NCBI GenBank assembly: GCA_018110985.1
Contig: JAGAWT010000025.1
Location: forward strand, 1 to 64,000
Reading direction: 5' to 3'
Source: Oscillospiraceae bacterium
GTDB taxonomy: Bacteria; Bacillota; Clostridia; Oscillospirales; Ruminococcaceae
DNA length: 64,000 nt
Position 1 is the stretch's first letter; each line of letters opens with the position of its first letter. The translations under genes and the position numbers were made by a program. Shown here piece after piece: positions 51,843 through 64,000 of the stretch. The notes under the pieces are model-generated. The model did no database searches, had not been told where the DNA came from, and saw only the letters and a list, made by a program, of their open reading frames with translations.

Positions 51843-52520
51843 ATGAAGTTTTTTTCAAACGACAACCCTGTTTTTACGGCTATTTCAAGGCTGGGAGATA
51901 TAATGCTGCTGTCGGTGCTGTGGCTTTTGACCTCACTGCCCGTTATAACCATAGGTGCTTCCACCACTGCTCTTTTTGACATCTGCCTGAAGATCATCCG
52001 CTCCAGAGATTCTTCTGTTATAAAGGGCTTCTTCAAGTCCTTCAAAAGCAATTTCAAACAGTCCACTGTGATATTCCTCATTATGGCAGCCATAGGTGCG
52101 GTGATAGGTGCGGATATGTACTTCTGGGCTCATTCCGACAGCAGTATCTCCACCTTTATGAACGCTGTCAGCATAGGCTTCGGGGTCATCTTCCTGGGGA
52201 CCCTGCTGTACATATTTCCTGTACAGGCAACTTTTGAAAACACTGTCAAAGCCACATTCAGGACAGCCTTCCTCATGTCCCTTAAACACTTTCCGGTCAC
52301 TCTCATGCTGATACTCTCCACAGCGGCGCTGGCATATCTGTGCTATATCATCCCTGCTGTGATGTACCTTTTTCTCATGATAGGGACGGGTATCTTCGGA
52401 ATGCTCTATTCCTTACAGTTTGCCAATATATTCAAAAAGTACAATGCGGAGATAGCGGAGGACATGAAGGGGAAGAAATGGGACAGGGAAGATAAAGACA
52501 AGGATGAGGAAAAGAAATAA
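51843..52520 (+). CDS. DUF624 (YesL-like) membrane protein
   Basis: A 225-residue protein with about five membrane helices and a charged tail. The N-terminal FSNDNPVF...GDIMLLSVLWLL and PVITIGAST phrases are typical of DUF624. Members are commonly found in pectin and rhamnogalacturonan operons beside sugar transporters. The biochemical role is unknown. The start directly follows the previous stop codon, and its own stop overlaps the whiA start (TAATG). Confidence 0.88.
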   Translation: MKFFSNDNPVFTAISRLGDIMLLSVLWLLTSLPVITIGASTTALFDICLKIIRSRDSSVIKGFFKSFKSNFKQSTVIFLIMAAIGAVIGADMYFWAHSDSSISTFMNAVSIGFGVIFLGTLLYIFPVQATFENTVKATFRTAFLMSLKHFPVTLMLILSTAALAYLCYIIPAVMYLFLMIGTGIFGMLYSLQFANIFKKYNAEIAEDMKGKKWDREDKDKDEEKK

Positions 52521-53422
52521 TGTCATTTTCAAACGATATAAAAAATGAGCTTTGCCAAAGGTATCTTGAAAACAGTTCCTCTTATTCCTGCTTTGCGGGG
52601 ATCATGCTTTTTGTGAAATACTCCGAGAGCAGGGGCAGCTTTTCTCTCTGCACCTCCAACAGGGAATGTACAGAGCTTTTTTCCTCTCTTTGCAGGCGAT
52701 ACGGCAAGGGAGATACCATCCTCACCCCCAACAAGGAGAGCAGTACCGTCAGCTTCTTTCCCACTGACGAAGAACGCAGTATGATCCCGGCATTAAAGAC
52801 CGAATTAAAAGAGAACAGGGAGAGCTTTTTTGAGCGCCGTGTCCCGGATGCGGGTGCCTTTTGTGCAGGGGCTTTTATAGGAGCCGGAAGCATCTCCGAC
52901 CCGGAAAAAGACTACCATCTTGAGATAACGACCCCGGACAATGTGCTTGCAGAGGCTCTCCGTGGAATGCTCAACGAAAACGATATCCCCGCAGGGCTTG
53001 CCCAAAGGGGGAAAAGGTCTGTGGTCTATGTGAAAAGCAGCGAAGCAATAGAGGATCTTCTCACACTTATGGGAGCCACCCGCTCCTCCATTGACCTGAT
53101 GAACACCAAGATCCTGAAGGATGTGCGAAACAAGGCAAACCGCATCGCAAACTGTGACAACGCCAACATAGAGCGTACACTCAAAGCCTCGGAGCGGCAG
53201 ATAGAGGATATACGCTACATCGTGGACACCGAAGGTTTCGACAGCCTGTCACCCGAACTGAGGGACATGGCTATGGTTCGCCTTGAAAACCCCGATGTTT
53301 CCCTGTCTGAACTGGGAACGATGCTTGAAAAGACTCTCGGACGCTCGGGAGTGAACCACAGACTTAGGCGGCTTTCGGAGATAGCGGCCGAAATGAGAGA
53401 ACGCCACGGAACAAACATATAA
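52520..53422 (+). CDS. whiA: WhiA DNA-binding cell-division regulator
   Basis: A 300-residue protein. The N-terminal part (FSNDIKNELC at residues 3-12, then GAFIGAGSIS near 119-128) is the LAGLIDADG-like domain. The C-terminal helix-turn-helix includes LSELGTMLEKTLGRSGVNHR (about 264-283). WhiA influences cell division and chromosome segregation in Firmicutes and sporulation in Actinobacteria. It is the last gene of the pectin operon here, an unusual setting. A repeat begins at the last base of its stop codon. Confidence 0.94.
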   Translation: MSFSNDIKNELCQRYLENSSSYSCFAGIMLFVKYSESRGSFSLCTSNRECTELFSSLCRRYGKGDTILTPNKESSTVSFFPTDEERSMIPALKTELKENRESFFERRVPDAGAFCAGAFIGAGSISDPEKDYHLEITTPDNVLAEALRGMLNENDIPAGLAQRGKRSVVYVKSSEAIEDLLTLMGATRSSIDLMNTKILKDVRNKANRIANCDNANIERTLKASERQIEDIRYIVDTEGFDSLSPELRDMAMVRLENPDVSLSELGTMLEKTLGRSGVNHRLRRLSEIAAEMRERHGTNI

Positions 53423-53526
53423 TACTAATTTCTGACCGATGTATATACAAGAAACAAGCCGCAAATGCTTGAATATAAGGGATTTGAGGCTTGGGGATCG
53501 TCTATGCATCGAGGAAGAATCAGTAT
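53422..53526 (+). repeat. 105-bp hairpin repeat, copy 5
   Basis: Starts within the whiA stop codon. Nearly identical to copy 4, sharing ATACTAATTTC at the left and GAGGAAGAAT at the right, but with a few changes in the outer arms. Confidence 0.92.
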
Positions 53527-53533
53527 AAATAAT

Positions 53534-53571
53534 GCCGCACAGCAGTTCAAAGGCTGCTGTGCGGCGCTTTT
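53534..53571 (+). terminator. Terminator of the GH28-whiA operon
   Basis: A 12-bp stem (GCCGCACAGCAG at 53534-53545 with 53554-53565), followed by GCTTTT. Confidence 0.85.
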
Positions 53572-53572
53572 C

Positions 53573-53670
53573 ATACTGATATCAAAAATCCAGTGGAGCA
53601 GGAAACAAGCCGCAGAAGCCCTGATATAAGGCATCTGCGGCTTGAAAACAGCTTCTACATCGGTGTTTTA

Positions 53671-53676
<6 letters not shown>
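53573..53676 (-). repeat. Diverged hairpin repeat, copy 6, overlapping the rpoC stop codon
   Basis: About 104 bp. It shares GGAAACAAGCCGCAG and CTGATATAAGG blocks with the other copies but differs elsewhere. Its inner stem (AAGCCGCAGA with TCTGCGGCTT) is perfect and carries paired changes relative to the other copies. The last bases lie inside rpoC. Confidence 0.7.
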
Positions 53677-57564
<3,888 letters not shown>

Positions 57565-57594
57565 TGTCTGCACTCCTTATCATAAACCGAGTGA

Positions 57595-60500
57595 TCACTC
57601 GAAGTCACGGTCGTCGTAATCCTTATAATTGTTGTAATTGTTGCCGAATTTGTAATCGTCGGCGGAAATGCTCTCCAGCTCTCCGTCATCGCCTACGGCA
57701 GAAAATCCTTCGTCAAGGTCTCCGCTGATAAGATCCTTCTCGGTGAGCTTTCCTACCTGAAAGTCGTCGAAATCATCATCAGCATCGTCGTCATAGCTGT
57801 CGTCCTCAGGCTTGGAAACGGAATCCTCCGCATCATCGGGACCCTTTACATAGCGGATCCTTACCTTGTTCTCCTCGCCTATGGTCTTGAGATCAATCTC
57901 TTCACCTGCATCATTGAGAACTCTTATGTCAAGGCAGAGAGACTGGAGCTCCTTGATTATTACCTTGAATGCCTCGGGGATACCGGGTCTGGGTATATTC
58001 TGACCCTTGACTATCGCCTGATAGGTCATGAGCCTTCCGTCTATATCATCGGACTTGACAGTAAGTATCTCCTGAAGGGTGTAGGCAGCGCCGTAAGCCT
58101 CCAGAGCCCATACTTCCATCTCTCCGAAACGCTGTCCGCCGAACTGTGCCTTACCGCCCAGAGGCTGCTGTGTTACGAGAGCATAGGGACCTACGCTTCT
58201 TGCATGGATCTTGTCATCTACCAGATGGTGGAGCTTCAGATAGTACATGACACCAACGGTTACCCTGTTGTCGAAGGGTTCGCCTGTACGTCCGTCACGA
58301 AGGACTATCTTGCCGTCCTCATCCATACCTGCTTCCTTGAAGGCTTCTCTGATATCTTCCTCGTGTGCGCCGTCAAATACGGGTGTGCAAACCTTCCAGC
58401 CCAGCTTTCTGGCTGCCATGCCCAGATGTACCTCAAGCACCTGTCCGATGTTCATTCGGGAAGGAACGCCCAGAGGGTTGAGCACTATGTCAAGAGGCGT
58501 ACCGTCGGGCAGGAATGGCATATCCTCGGGCTTCAGTATCCTGGAAACGACACCCTTGTTTCCGTGACGGCCTGCCATCTTGTCGCCTACGGAGATCTTT
58601 CTCTTCTGAGCTATGAAGCAGCGTACCAGCTTGTTTACTCCGGGAGAGAGCTCCTCGCAGTTTTCTCTTGTGAAGATCTTTACATCAACTACAACGCCCG
58701 AAGCACCGTGAGGCACTTTAAGGGAGTTGTCCTTTACTTCCTTAGCCTTTTCGCCGAATATCGCCCTGAGGAGCCTTTCCTCGGCAGTAAGCTCTGTCTC
58801 GCCCTTAGGCGTTACCTTACCTACAAGTATGTCGCCGGGGCGTACTTCTGCGCCTATCCTTATGATACCGTCCTCGTCCAGATCCTTTACGGCATCGTCG
58901 CCCACATTGGGGATATCCTTGGTGATGGTCTCGGCACCAAGCTTGGTATCACGCTCTTCTATCTCGTATTCCTCGATATGGATGGAGGTGTATATATCCT
59001 CTCTTACCACTCTCTCGTTAAGAAGAACGGCATCCTCGTAGTTGTAGCCCTCCCAGGTCATGAAGCCTATAAGGGCATTCTTTCCTATGGCAAGCTCTCC
59101 TCCGCTGGTAGCGGGGCCGTCAGCTAATACCTGACCCTTCTTTACTACCTCGCCTCTCTCCACGATGGGGCGCTGATTTATGCAGGTACCCTGGTTGGAG
59201 CGCTTGAACTTTGTCAGCTTGTAGGTGTTGAGAGCGCCTGTGCCTTCCTTGATGACTATCTCATCCGCACATACCCTGTCAACAACGCCGTCGTGCTTGG
59301 AGATAACGCATACGCCGGAGTCAACGGCAGCCTTGTACTCCATACCAGTTCCTACGATGGGAGCCTCGGTCTTGAGCAGGGGCACAGCCTGACGCTGCAT
59401 GTTCGCACCCATGATAGCACGGTTCGCATCATCATTTTCAAGGAAGGGTATCATGGCAGTCGCAATGGAAACTACCATTTTGGGAGATACATCCATGTAG
59501 TCTATGCGTTCACGCTCACATTCAAGTATCTGATCCCTGTAGCGTGCGTTTACCTTCGCCCTTGCAAACTTGTGATCCTCTGTAAGAGGCTCGTTCGCCT
59601 GAGCTATGGTGTAGGTATCCTCCACATCGGCGGTCATGTACACCACTTCATCGGTAACAACGCCCGTGGCCTTGTCCACCTTTCTGTAGGGTGCCTCTAT
59701 AAAGCCGTATTCGTTTATCTTCGCAAAGGATGCAAGATAGGAGATAAGTCCGATGTTGGGTCCTTCGGGGGTCTCTATGGGACACATTCTTCCGTAGTGG
59801 GAATAATGAACGTCACGCACCTCGAATCCTGCACGGTCTCTTGAAAGACCGCCGGGGCCCAGTGCAGAGAGCCTTCTCTTGTGAGTGAGCTCTGCAAGCG
59901 GGTTATTCTGATCCATGAACTGGGACAGAGGGGAGGAGCCGAAGAATTCCTTCACAGCCGCAGTTATGGGACGTATATTTATAAGGCTCTGGGGAGTGAT
60001 GGATTCCGCATCCTGAGACTGGGTGTTCATCTTTTCCCTGATGCCTCTCTCCATTCTGGCAAAGCCAATCCTGAACTGGTTCTGCATGAGCTCGCCGAAA
60101 GAACGGATACGCCTGTTGCCCAGATGGTCGATGTCGTCTACGCTTCCCACGCCCTCGCACAGATCCACAAAGTAGCTTATGGAAGCCTTTATATCGTCAA
60201 GAGTGATATGCTTGGGGATAAGGTCGTCATGGCGCACCTTGAGAGCCTTCCTCAGCTCGTCCTCATCGCCGTTTGCCTGCTCCAGCACTTCCATCAGCAC
60301 ATCGTAGGAAACGAGCTCGTTGTAGCCCAGAGCCTTGGTATCAAGATCCACATAGCCGGAGATATCTACCATACCGTTTCCGACTATCTTTACATCTCTC
60401 TCCTCAAAGGCGCTTACAACTTCGCCCGTGGCGGAGGTGTGGAACTCCTTGTGCTCAACGTGCACCACAGCTTCCTTTACGCCCGCCTGCTCTATCTTCT

Positions 60501-61452
60501 TGGCAAGCTCACGGGTGATGAGCTGACCCTCTTCCGCAAGGACCTCGCCGGTGGAAGGATCCGCAACGGGAAAGCGCAGTCTGTGACCCTCAAGCCTTGA
60601 AGCTATGCCCAGCTTTCTGTTGTACTTGTACCTTCCGAACTTGGCAAGGTCGTACCTTCTGGGATCGAAAAGGAGCATATCCAGGTGCTGTTTTGCGCTG
60701 TCAAGTGTAGGAGGCTCACCGGGGCGCAGCTTCTTGTAGACCTCTATGAGAGCGTCCTCGCTGTTCTTGGTGTTGTCCTTCTGGAGCATAGTCTGCATGA
60801 GACGCTCGTCCTCACCGAAGGCATTGGTTATATCCTCATCGGTGGAGAAGCCTATCGCTCTTATGAAGGTGGTGAGGGGTATCTTTCTGTTCTTGTCTAT
60901 GCGCACATACACAACATCGGAGGAATCCATCTCATATTCCAGCCATGCGCCCCTGTTGGGGATGACTGTGGCTTTGAAAAGATCCTTTCCGGTCTTGTCC
61001 TTCTCACAGGCATAATATACGCCGGGAGAACGCACGAGCTGGGATACCACGACACGCTCCGCACCGTTTATAACAAAGGTACCGCTGTCGGTCATGATAG
61101 GAAGGTCGCCCATGTAAACGGTGTTTTCCTTTACATCGCCTGTCTCCCTGTTGTGGAGCTGAGCCTTTACTCTGAGCGCCTTGGCGTAGGTAACATCCCT
61201 CTCACGGCACTCGGCGATCTCGTACTTGGGCTTTTCATCCAGTTCGAAGTCAATGAACTTCAGCACAAGGTTGTTATTGTAGTCGGTAATGTCGGAAACA
61301 TCCCTGAATACCTCTCTCAGACCCTCTTTCAGGAACCAGTCGTAGGAATTCTTCTGGATCTCGATGAGGTTTGGCATTTCAAGGACTTCCTTGATCTTGC
61401 CGAAAGTCTTACGGGTAGTTTTACCGAACTGAATGTCCTGTACATTCACCAT
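57595..61452 (-). CDS. rpoB: RNA polymerase beta subunit
   Basis: A 1286-residue subunit. The rifampicin region [20 protein letters not shown] (about 477-496) is of the sensitive type, with Asp, His and Ser at the usual contact sites. [11 protein letters not shown] follows, and GNKGVVSRI and [20 protein letters not shown] appear in the C-terminal half. The last 85 or so residues form an unusually acidic Asp/Tyr/Asn-rich tail. The ATG at 61452 has AGGAGG 8 nt upstream. No ribosomal-protein genes (rplJ/rplL) precede it; it has its own promoter. Confidence 0.97.
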   Translation of the reverse strand: MVNVQDIQFGKTTRKTFGKIKEVLEMPNLIEIQKNSYDWFLKEGLREVFRDVSDITDYNNNLVLKFIDFELDEKPKYEIAECRERDVTYAKALRVKAQLHNRETGDVKENTVYMGDLPIMTDSGTFVINGAERVVVSQLVRSPGVYYACEKDKTGKDLFKATVIPNRGAWLEYEMDSSDVVYVRIDKNRKIPLTTFIRAIGFSTDEDITNAFGEDERLMQTMLQKDNTKNSEDALIEVYKKLRPGEPPTLDSAKQHLDMLLFDPRRYDLAKFGRYKYNRKLGIASRLEGHRLRFPVADPSTGEVLAEEGQLITRELAKKIEQAGVKEAVVHVEHKEFHTSATGEVVSAFEERDVKIVGNGMVDISGYVDLDTKALGYNELVSYDVLMEVLEQANGDEDELRKALKVRHDDLIPKHITLDDIKASISYFVDLCEGVGSVDDIDHLGNRRIRSFGELMQNQFRIGFARMERGIREKMNTQSQDAESITPQSLINIRPITAAVKEFFGSSPLSQFMDQNNPLAELTHKRRLSALGPGGLSRDRAGFEVRDVHYSHYGRMCPIETPEGPNIGLISYLASFAKINEYGFIEAPYRKVDKATGVVTDEVVYMTADVEDTYTIAQANEPLTEDHKFARAKVNARYRDQILECERERIDYMDVSPKMVVSIATAMIPFLENDDANRAIMGANMQRQAVPLLKTEAPIVGTGMEYKAAVDSGVCVISKHDGVVDRVCADEIVIKEGTGALNTYKLTKFKRSNQGTCINQRPIVERGEVVKKGQVLADGPATSGGELAIGKNALIGFMTWEGYNYEDAVLLNERVVREDIYTSIHIEEYEIEERDTKLGAETITKDIPNVGDDAVKDLDEDGIIRIGAEVRPGDILVGKVTPKGETELTAEERLLRAIFGEKAKEVKDNSLKVPHGASGVVVDVKIFTRENCEELSPGVNKLVRCFIAQKRKISVGDKMAGRHGNKGVVSRILKPEDMPFLPDGTPLDIVLNPLGVPSRMNIGQVLEVHLGMAARKLGWKVCTPVFDGAHEEDIREAFKEAGMDEDGKIVLRDGRTGEPFDNRVTVGVMYYLKLHHLVDDKIHARSVGPYALVTQQPLGGKAQFGGQRFGEMEVWALEAYGAAYTLQEILTVKSDDIDGRLMTYQAIVKGQNIPRPGIPEAFKVIIKELQSLCLDIRVLNDAGEEIDLKTIGEENKVRIRYVKGPDDAEDSVSKPEDDSYDDDADDDFDDFQVGKLTEKDLISGDLDEGFSAVGDDGELESISADDYKFGNNYNNYKDYDDRDFE

Positions 61453-61494
61453 AGGCGCATCCTCCTGCAAACAGCGATACTGACACAAAGATCC

Positions 61495-61536
61495 GGAGGG
61501 CATAAAAAAGGCACTTTTTGCCGAATTTATGCTCCC
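61495..61536 (-). promoter_or_regulatory. Leader hairpin upstream of rpoB
   Basis: On the minus strand, arms GCATAAA and TTTATGC enclose GGCA-AAAAG-TGCC, which is followed by a run of Ts. The inner part looks like a weak terminator that the outer stem could replace. Possible attenuation of rpoBC; not shown. Confidence 0.4.
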
Positions 61537-61602
61537 GCAGATAAAATATTCCGGTCAACGCCATGTAAAAACGGATATTTTCACATAACGATATATTTTA
61601 CA

Positions 61603-61631
61603 AGTATACTCTTTTTATGCTGCAAAGTCAA
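61603..61631 (-). promoter_or_regulatory. Promoter of rpoBC
   Basis: On the minus strand, TTGACT (61631-61626), 17 nt and TATACT (61608-61603). The leader is about 145 nt. Confidence 0.75.
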
Positions 61632-61803
61632 TAGCAAAAGTACGGAATTTACTTTTGCGACAACATTTTTGCCCCTCAAAAGGCTATGTTTGTTGATTAT
61701 TTCATGTAAATTTATTATGAATACAGGTTGACAATGCCCTTTATCTCTTTACAGGCTTTAAAAATTACAGTTTGGCAACAAATATTACAAAGTACGAATT
61801 TCC

Positions 61804-61833
61804 TTGACAAAAAAGTATATAATATGTTATAAT
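61804..61833 (+). promoter_or_regulatory. Promoter of cheY-cheC-cheD
   Basis: TTGACA (61804-61809), an 18-nt spacer and TATAAT (61828-61833). The leader is about 150 nt. Confidence 0.75.
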
Positions 61834-61990
61834 TATAAATAATTTTATCCGCTTGTATCCAGGACAGAATAAGCGGAAAGAGAGAAACTTGAAAGAACGT
61901 TCACATTCCTCGGTGCAGGCAATTTTACGGTCTGCTCCGACGGATCTTATAGGATCTGACCCCTTCGAGAGGTCAAAGAGGGTAATAGCT

Positions 61991-62353
61991 ATGGATAAAA
62001 AAATACTTATAGTAGATGATGCAGCCTTCATGCGAAAGCTTATCTCCAAGACTCTTACCGAAAACGGCTATACCGACCTTTACGAGGCAGAGGATGGTAT
62101 AACTGCCTGCGAACAGTACGATAAGCATTCCCCCGATCTGGTCATAATGGACATCACTATGCCCAATATGAGCGGTATAGAGGCACTGCATGAAATAAAA
62201 CAGAAGGATCCCGGAGCAAAGGTCATAATGTGCTCCGCCATGGGTCAGGAAAGCATGGTCATAGAGGCTATAAAGATAGGTGCTCTTGACTTCATCGTAA
62301 AGCCCTTCAAGCCGGAGAGACTTATAGATGCGGTGGAGAATGTCTGGGGTTAA
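61991..62353 (+). CDS. cheY: CheY-like response regulator
   Basis: A 120-residue receiver domain with no output domain. Acidic residues in ILIVDDAAFMRK (Asp9-Asp10 region), the phospho-acceptor Asp in VIMDITMPNMSG (about 54), the switch Ser in MCSAMGQ (about 83) and Lys in VKPFKPE (about 104) are all present. Phosphorylated by CheA, it would bind the flagellar switch, or act as a generic signal carrier. The ATG at 61991 is used, with GAGGGTA upstream; longer in-frame readings run into the leader. It is followed by cheC 11 nt later. Confidence 0.93.
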   Translation: MDKKILIVDDAAFMRKLISKTLTENGYTDLYEAEDGITACEQYDKHSPDLVIMDITMPNMSGIEALHEIKQKDPGAKVIMCSAMGQESMVIEAIKIGALDFIVKPFKPERLIDAVENVWG

Positions 62354-62364
62354 GGAGGCTTTGC

Positions 62365-63012
62365 ATGACACTAAACAGCATGGAGGAGCTTACTCCCGTC
62401 CACTATGATGTGCTCAGGGAGATCGGCAACATCGGTCAGGGTAATGCAGCCACGGCGCTTGCCGCCTTTTCCAACAAGCTGGTGACCATCGACGTTCCCA
62501 ATGTGCGTGTGCTGGATATCACCGACGCCATCGAATACCTGGGCGGTCCCGAAAACATCGTCACAGGGATACTCATAAGGCTGAAAGGCGATATTAACGG
62601 CATGATGCTCACCGTCCTGCAGTCGAGCTTTGTAAAGAACCTGGTGGAGATGGTGTTTGACAGAAAGCCTTCCTCTCCCTTTGACCTTGACGATACGGAA
62701 AAGTCATTCATACAGGAGATCGGCAATATACTGTCGGGCTCGTACCTGAACGCCATTTCCTCCCTTTCCGGAATGACCACCGACGTTTCCGTTCCCTCCG
62801 TCACCACGGATATGGTGGGTGCGATACTTGCAGTCCCCGCTGTGGAGTTTGCAGAGCTTGGCAGCAAGGTGCTTTTCATAGATGACTGTTTTACCTTTTC
62901 CGACGGCTTCGGAAAGGCTGCCGAATGTTCAGCCTCCCGCAGCAATATGATACTCATTCCCGACATTGATTCACTGTCAGCTCTGTTTGACAGGCTCTCT
63001 CTTCCCGACTGA
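62365..63012 (+). CDS. cheC: CheC-type CheY-P phosphatase
   Basis: A 215-residue protein with both active motifs of the CheC/CheX/FliY family: REIGNIGQGNAATAL (about 16-30) and QEIGNILSGSYLNAI (about 114-128), each with the conserved Glu and Asn. It removes phosphate from CheY-P and can bind CheD. AAGGAGG lies 6 nt before the ATG. It sits between cheY and cheD, the usual arrangement for adaptation in Firmicutes. Confidence 0.93.
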   Translation: MTLNSMEELTPVHYDVLREIGNIGQGNAATALAAFSNKLVTIDVPNVRVLDITDAIEYLGGPENIVTGILIRLKGDINGMMLTVLQSSFVKNLVEMVFDRKPSSPFDLDDTEKSFIQEIGNILSGSYLNAISSLSGMTTDVSVPSVTTDMVGAILAVPAVEFAELGSKVLFIDDCFTFSDGFGKAAECSASRSNMILIPDIDSLSALFDRLSLPD

Positions 63013-63027
63013 TCCGGTGGTGATATA

Positions 63028-63504
63028 ATGGTGATAGTCTCGATTGCCGACCTTAAAGTGACCGGGGACGGCAATGAAACTCTCGTGACTTACGCTCTGG
63101 GATCATGTGTGGGAATATGTCTCAGGGATGCAGCCAACGGAGTATACGGTCTGGCACATATAATGCTCCCCTGGAGCAAGGAAGCATCATCCGCAGAAAA
63201 GAATCCCCGCCGCTATGCAGACACCTGTATCACAGAACTCATAAGCACCATGGTGAACATGGGGGCAAAGAGATCCGGGCTGGAGGCGAAGATCGCAGGA
63301 GGGGCGCAGATGTTCGGTGCCGCCTCGGGAGCCTTCAACATAGGAGAAAGAAACATCTCCGCAGTGTACAGAGTTCTGGAGGCATACGGCATTCCCGTTG
63401 TAGGTGCGGAGGTAGGCGGCAGCATAGCACGCACACTGTACTTTCACTGCAGTGATTTTGCGGTGGAGATAAGAACAGCCAACAGACCGAATATTATCAT
63501 ATAA
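63028..63504 (+). CDS. cheD: CheD chemoreceptor glutamine deamidase
   Basis: A 158-residue enzyme. The catalytic Cys is in LGSCVGICL (about 30-38) and the catalytic His in LAHIMLPWSK (about 47-56). The C-terminal AKIAGGAQMFG and GAEVGGSIART stretches are family marks. It deamidates receptor glutamines and stimulates CheC. No receptor, CheA or CheW gene is in the window, so partners lie elsewhere. A terminator follows. Confidence 0.93.
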   Translation: MVIVSIADLKVTGDGNETLVTYALGSCVGICLRDAANGVYGLAHIMLPWSKEASSAEKNPRRYADTCITELISTMVNMGAKRSGLEAKIAGGAQMFGAASGAFNIGERNISAVYRVLEAYGIPVVGAEVGGSIARTLYFHCSDFAVEIRTANRPNIII

Positions 63505-63507
63505 AAT

Positions 63508-63545
63508 GAGCATTGCAGCCAATGACCGCAATGCTCTTTCTTTTA
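63508..63545. terminator. Terminator between cheD and rubrerythrin
   Basis: A 9-bp stem (GAGCATTGC at 63508-63516 with 63528-63536) with an AAAAT run to the left and a TTTCTTTTA run to the right. It can serve both strands. Confidence 0.8.
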
Positions 63546-64000
63546 TTTGTAGTTCTCCGCACTTACCTCAAAGTAGCTCTGGGGATGAGCGCAGACAGGA
63601 CAGACATCCGGTGCCTTTGTGCCTACCACGATATGGCCGCAGTTCCTGCACTCCCAGATCTTGACCTCGCTCTTCTCAAATACGGCAGCAGTCTCCACAT
63701 TGTTCAGAAGCGCTCTGTAACGCTCTTCATGGCGCTTTTCTATGGCAGCCACAGCTCTGAACTTCGCAGCAAGCTCCTTGAAGCCCTCTTCCTCGGCGGT
63801 CTTTGCGAAATCCTCGTACATGTCCGTCCATTCGTAGTTCTCACCGTCGGCGGCTGCCTTCAGGTTGTCTGCTGTTGACCCTATGCCCTTCAGCTCCTTG
63901 AACCACATCTTGGCGTGTTCCTTTTCGTTGTCTGCCGTTTTCAGGAATATCTCGGCTATCTGCTCAAAGCCCTCCTTCTTTGCAACGGATGCAAAATAGG
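63543..64000 (-). CDS. Rubrerythrin (N-terminus beyond the window)
   Basis: The visible C-terminal part is about 152 residues. It continues in frame to the right edge ([18 protein letters not shown] at the edge), so the start codon lies outside. NEKEHAKMW and EKRHEERY carry Glu and His ligands of the di-iron ferritin-like helix bundle. The C-terminal rubredoxin-type site has CRNCGH and CPVCAHP. Rubrerythrins reduce hydrogen peroxide in anaerobes using a reduced electron donor. The flavodoxin at the other end of the window may be related functionally but not by operon. Confidence 0.93.
   Translation of the reverse strand, partial: YFASVAKKEGFEQIAEIFLKTADNEKEHAKMWFKELKGIGSTADNLKAAADGENYEWTDMYEDFAKTAEEEGFKELAAKFRAVAAIEKRHEERYRALLNNVETAAVFEKSEVKIWECRNCGHIVVGTKAPDVCPVCAHPQSYFEVSAENYK

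Larger units (their letters stand above)
61453..61990. other. Divergent intergenic region upstream of rpoB and cheY
   Basis: This 538-bp stretch without a gene holds the rpoB promoter and leader (minus) and the cheY promoter and a leader of about 150 nt (plus). In the rpoB leader, a long hairpin can form at 61495-61536: GCATAAA with TTTATGC and, inside, GGCA with TGCC followed by six Ts. The plus-strand leader contains GGATCTTATAGGATCTGACC with a small hairpin just before the ribosome-binding site. Confidence 0.65.

Noticed and set aside
60685-61731. 348-codon plus-strand open frame over the start of rpoB
   Set aside because: Antisense to conserved rpoB. It has no good ribosome-binding site and the amino-acid make-up is unlike real neighbours.
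61853-61990. N-terminal extension of the cheY product
   Set aside because: The extra 46 residues are leader sequence after the promoter. The ATG at 61991 has a ribosome-binding site and gives a standard receiver domain.

Overview
The window looks like a chromosomal segment of a low-to-mid GC Gram-positive anaerobe of the Clostridia, most like Ruminococcus or other Oscillospiraceae. This is inferred from protein content: rubrerythrin and flavodoxin, ScpA/ScpB, a GerW (YtfJ)/DUF2953 pair, RqcH, a RapZ/WhiA cell-division cluster, KtrAB, CheC/CheD, archaeal-type prolyl- and aspartyl-tRNA synthetases, and many plant- or alpha-glucan-related genes. Promoters read as classic housekeeping sites, often perfect TTGACA-N17-TATAAT. 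I saw no tRNA, rRNA or CRISPR array.

Layout. 1-1200 (minus): the 5' end of a group II intron, a flavodoxin, and a DUF2325 protein whose promoter lies between two copies of a 16-bp palindrome. 1300-4600 (plus): an unknown membrane protein and the KtrB/KtrA potassium uptake system, then a solitary type IV pilin-like gene (minus). 5400-17150 (plus): a sugar-uptake cluster with a very large secreted binding protein carrying CBM-like domains, two permease pairs, an NHL-propeller protein, a Yip1-like protein and a DUF5696-like protein. It has no ATPase gene of its own. 17440-24325 (minus): a heterodimeric ABC exporter, then a secreted protein, glycerate kinase and AraC regulator. 25129-26252 (plus): a wall-anchored secreted protein and a small membrane protein. 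26357-34685 (minus): a long colinear run of M50 protease, ScpA, ScpB, DUF2953, GerW, RluB, then an amino-acid ABC system in which several binding domains are fused to the permease. 34935-36540 (plus): a LacI regulator and an HD hydrolase. 36585-39357 (minus): four tiny membrane proteins, ProRS and an unknown protein. 39773-48829 (plus): a GH13-DUF1653 fusion, AspRS, a GT-C membrane protein, a DUF6062 protein, RqcH, MurB and RapZ. 49453-53422 (plus): GH28, a TIM-barrel isomerase, DUF624 and WhiA. 53671-61452 (minus): rpoC and rpoB. 61991-63504 (plus): cheY-cheC-cheD, then a rubrerythrin running off the right edge.

The most unusual signals are: (1) a family of about 105-bp hairpin repeats with inverted ends, with five clear copies, one diverged copy overlapping the rpoC stop codon, and a half-copy relic; (2) the sugar cluster, whose associated extracytoplasmic and membrane proteins have no assigned role; (3) the phase-shifted tandem binding domains of the amino-acid permease, paired with an ATPase that has an extra C-terminal domain; (4) a paired operator around the DUF2325 promoter; and (5) a leader that could fold two ways in front of a wall-anchored protein gene. 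All functional statements come from reading motifs and neighbours; no database search was run.
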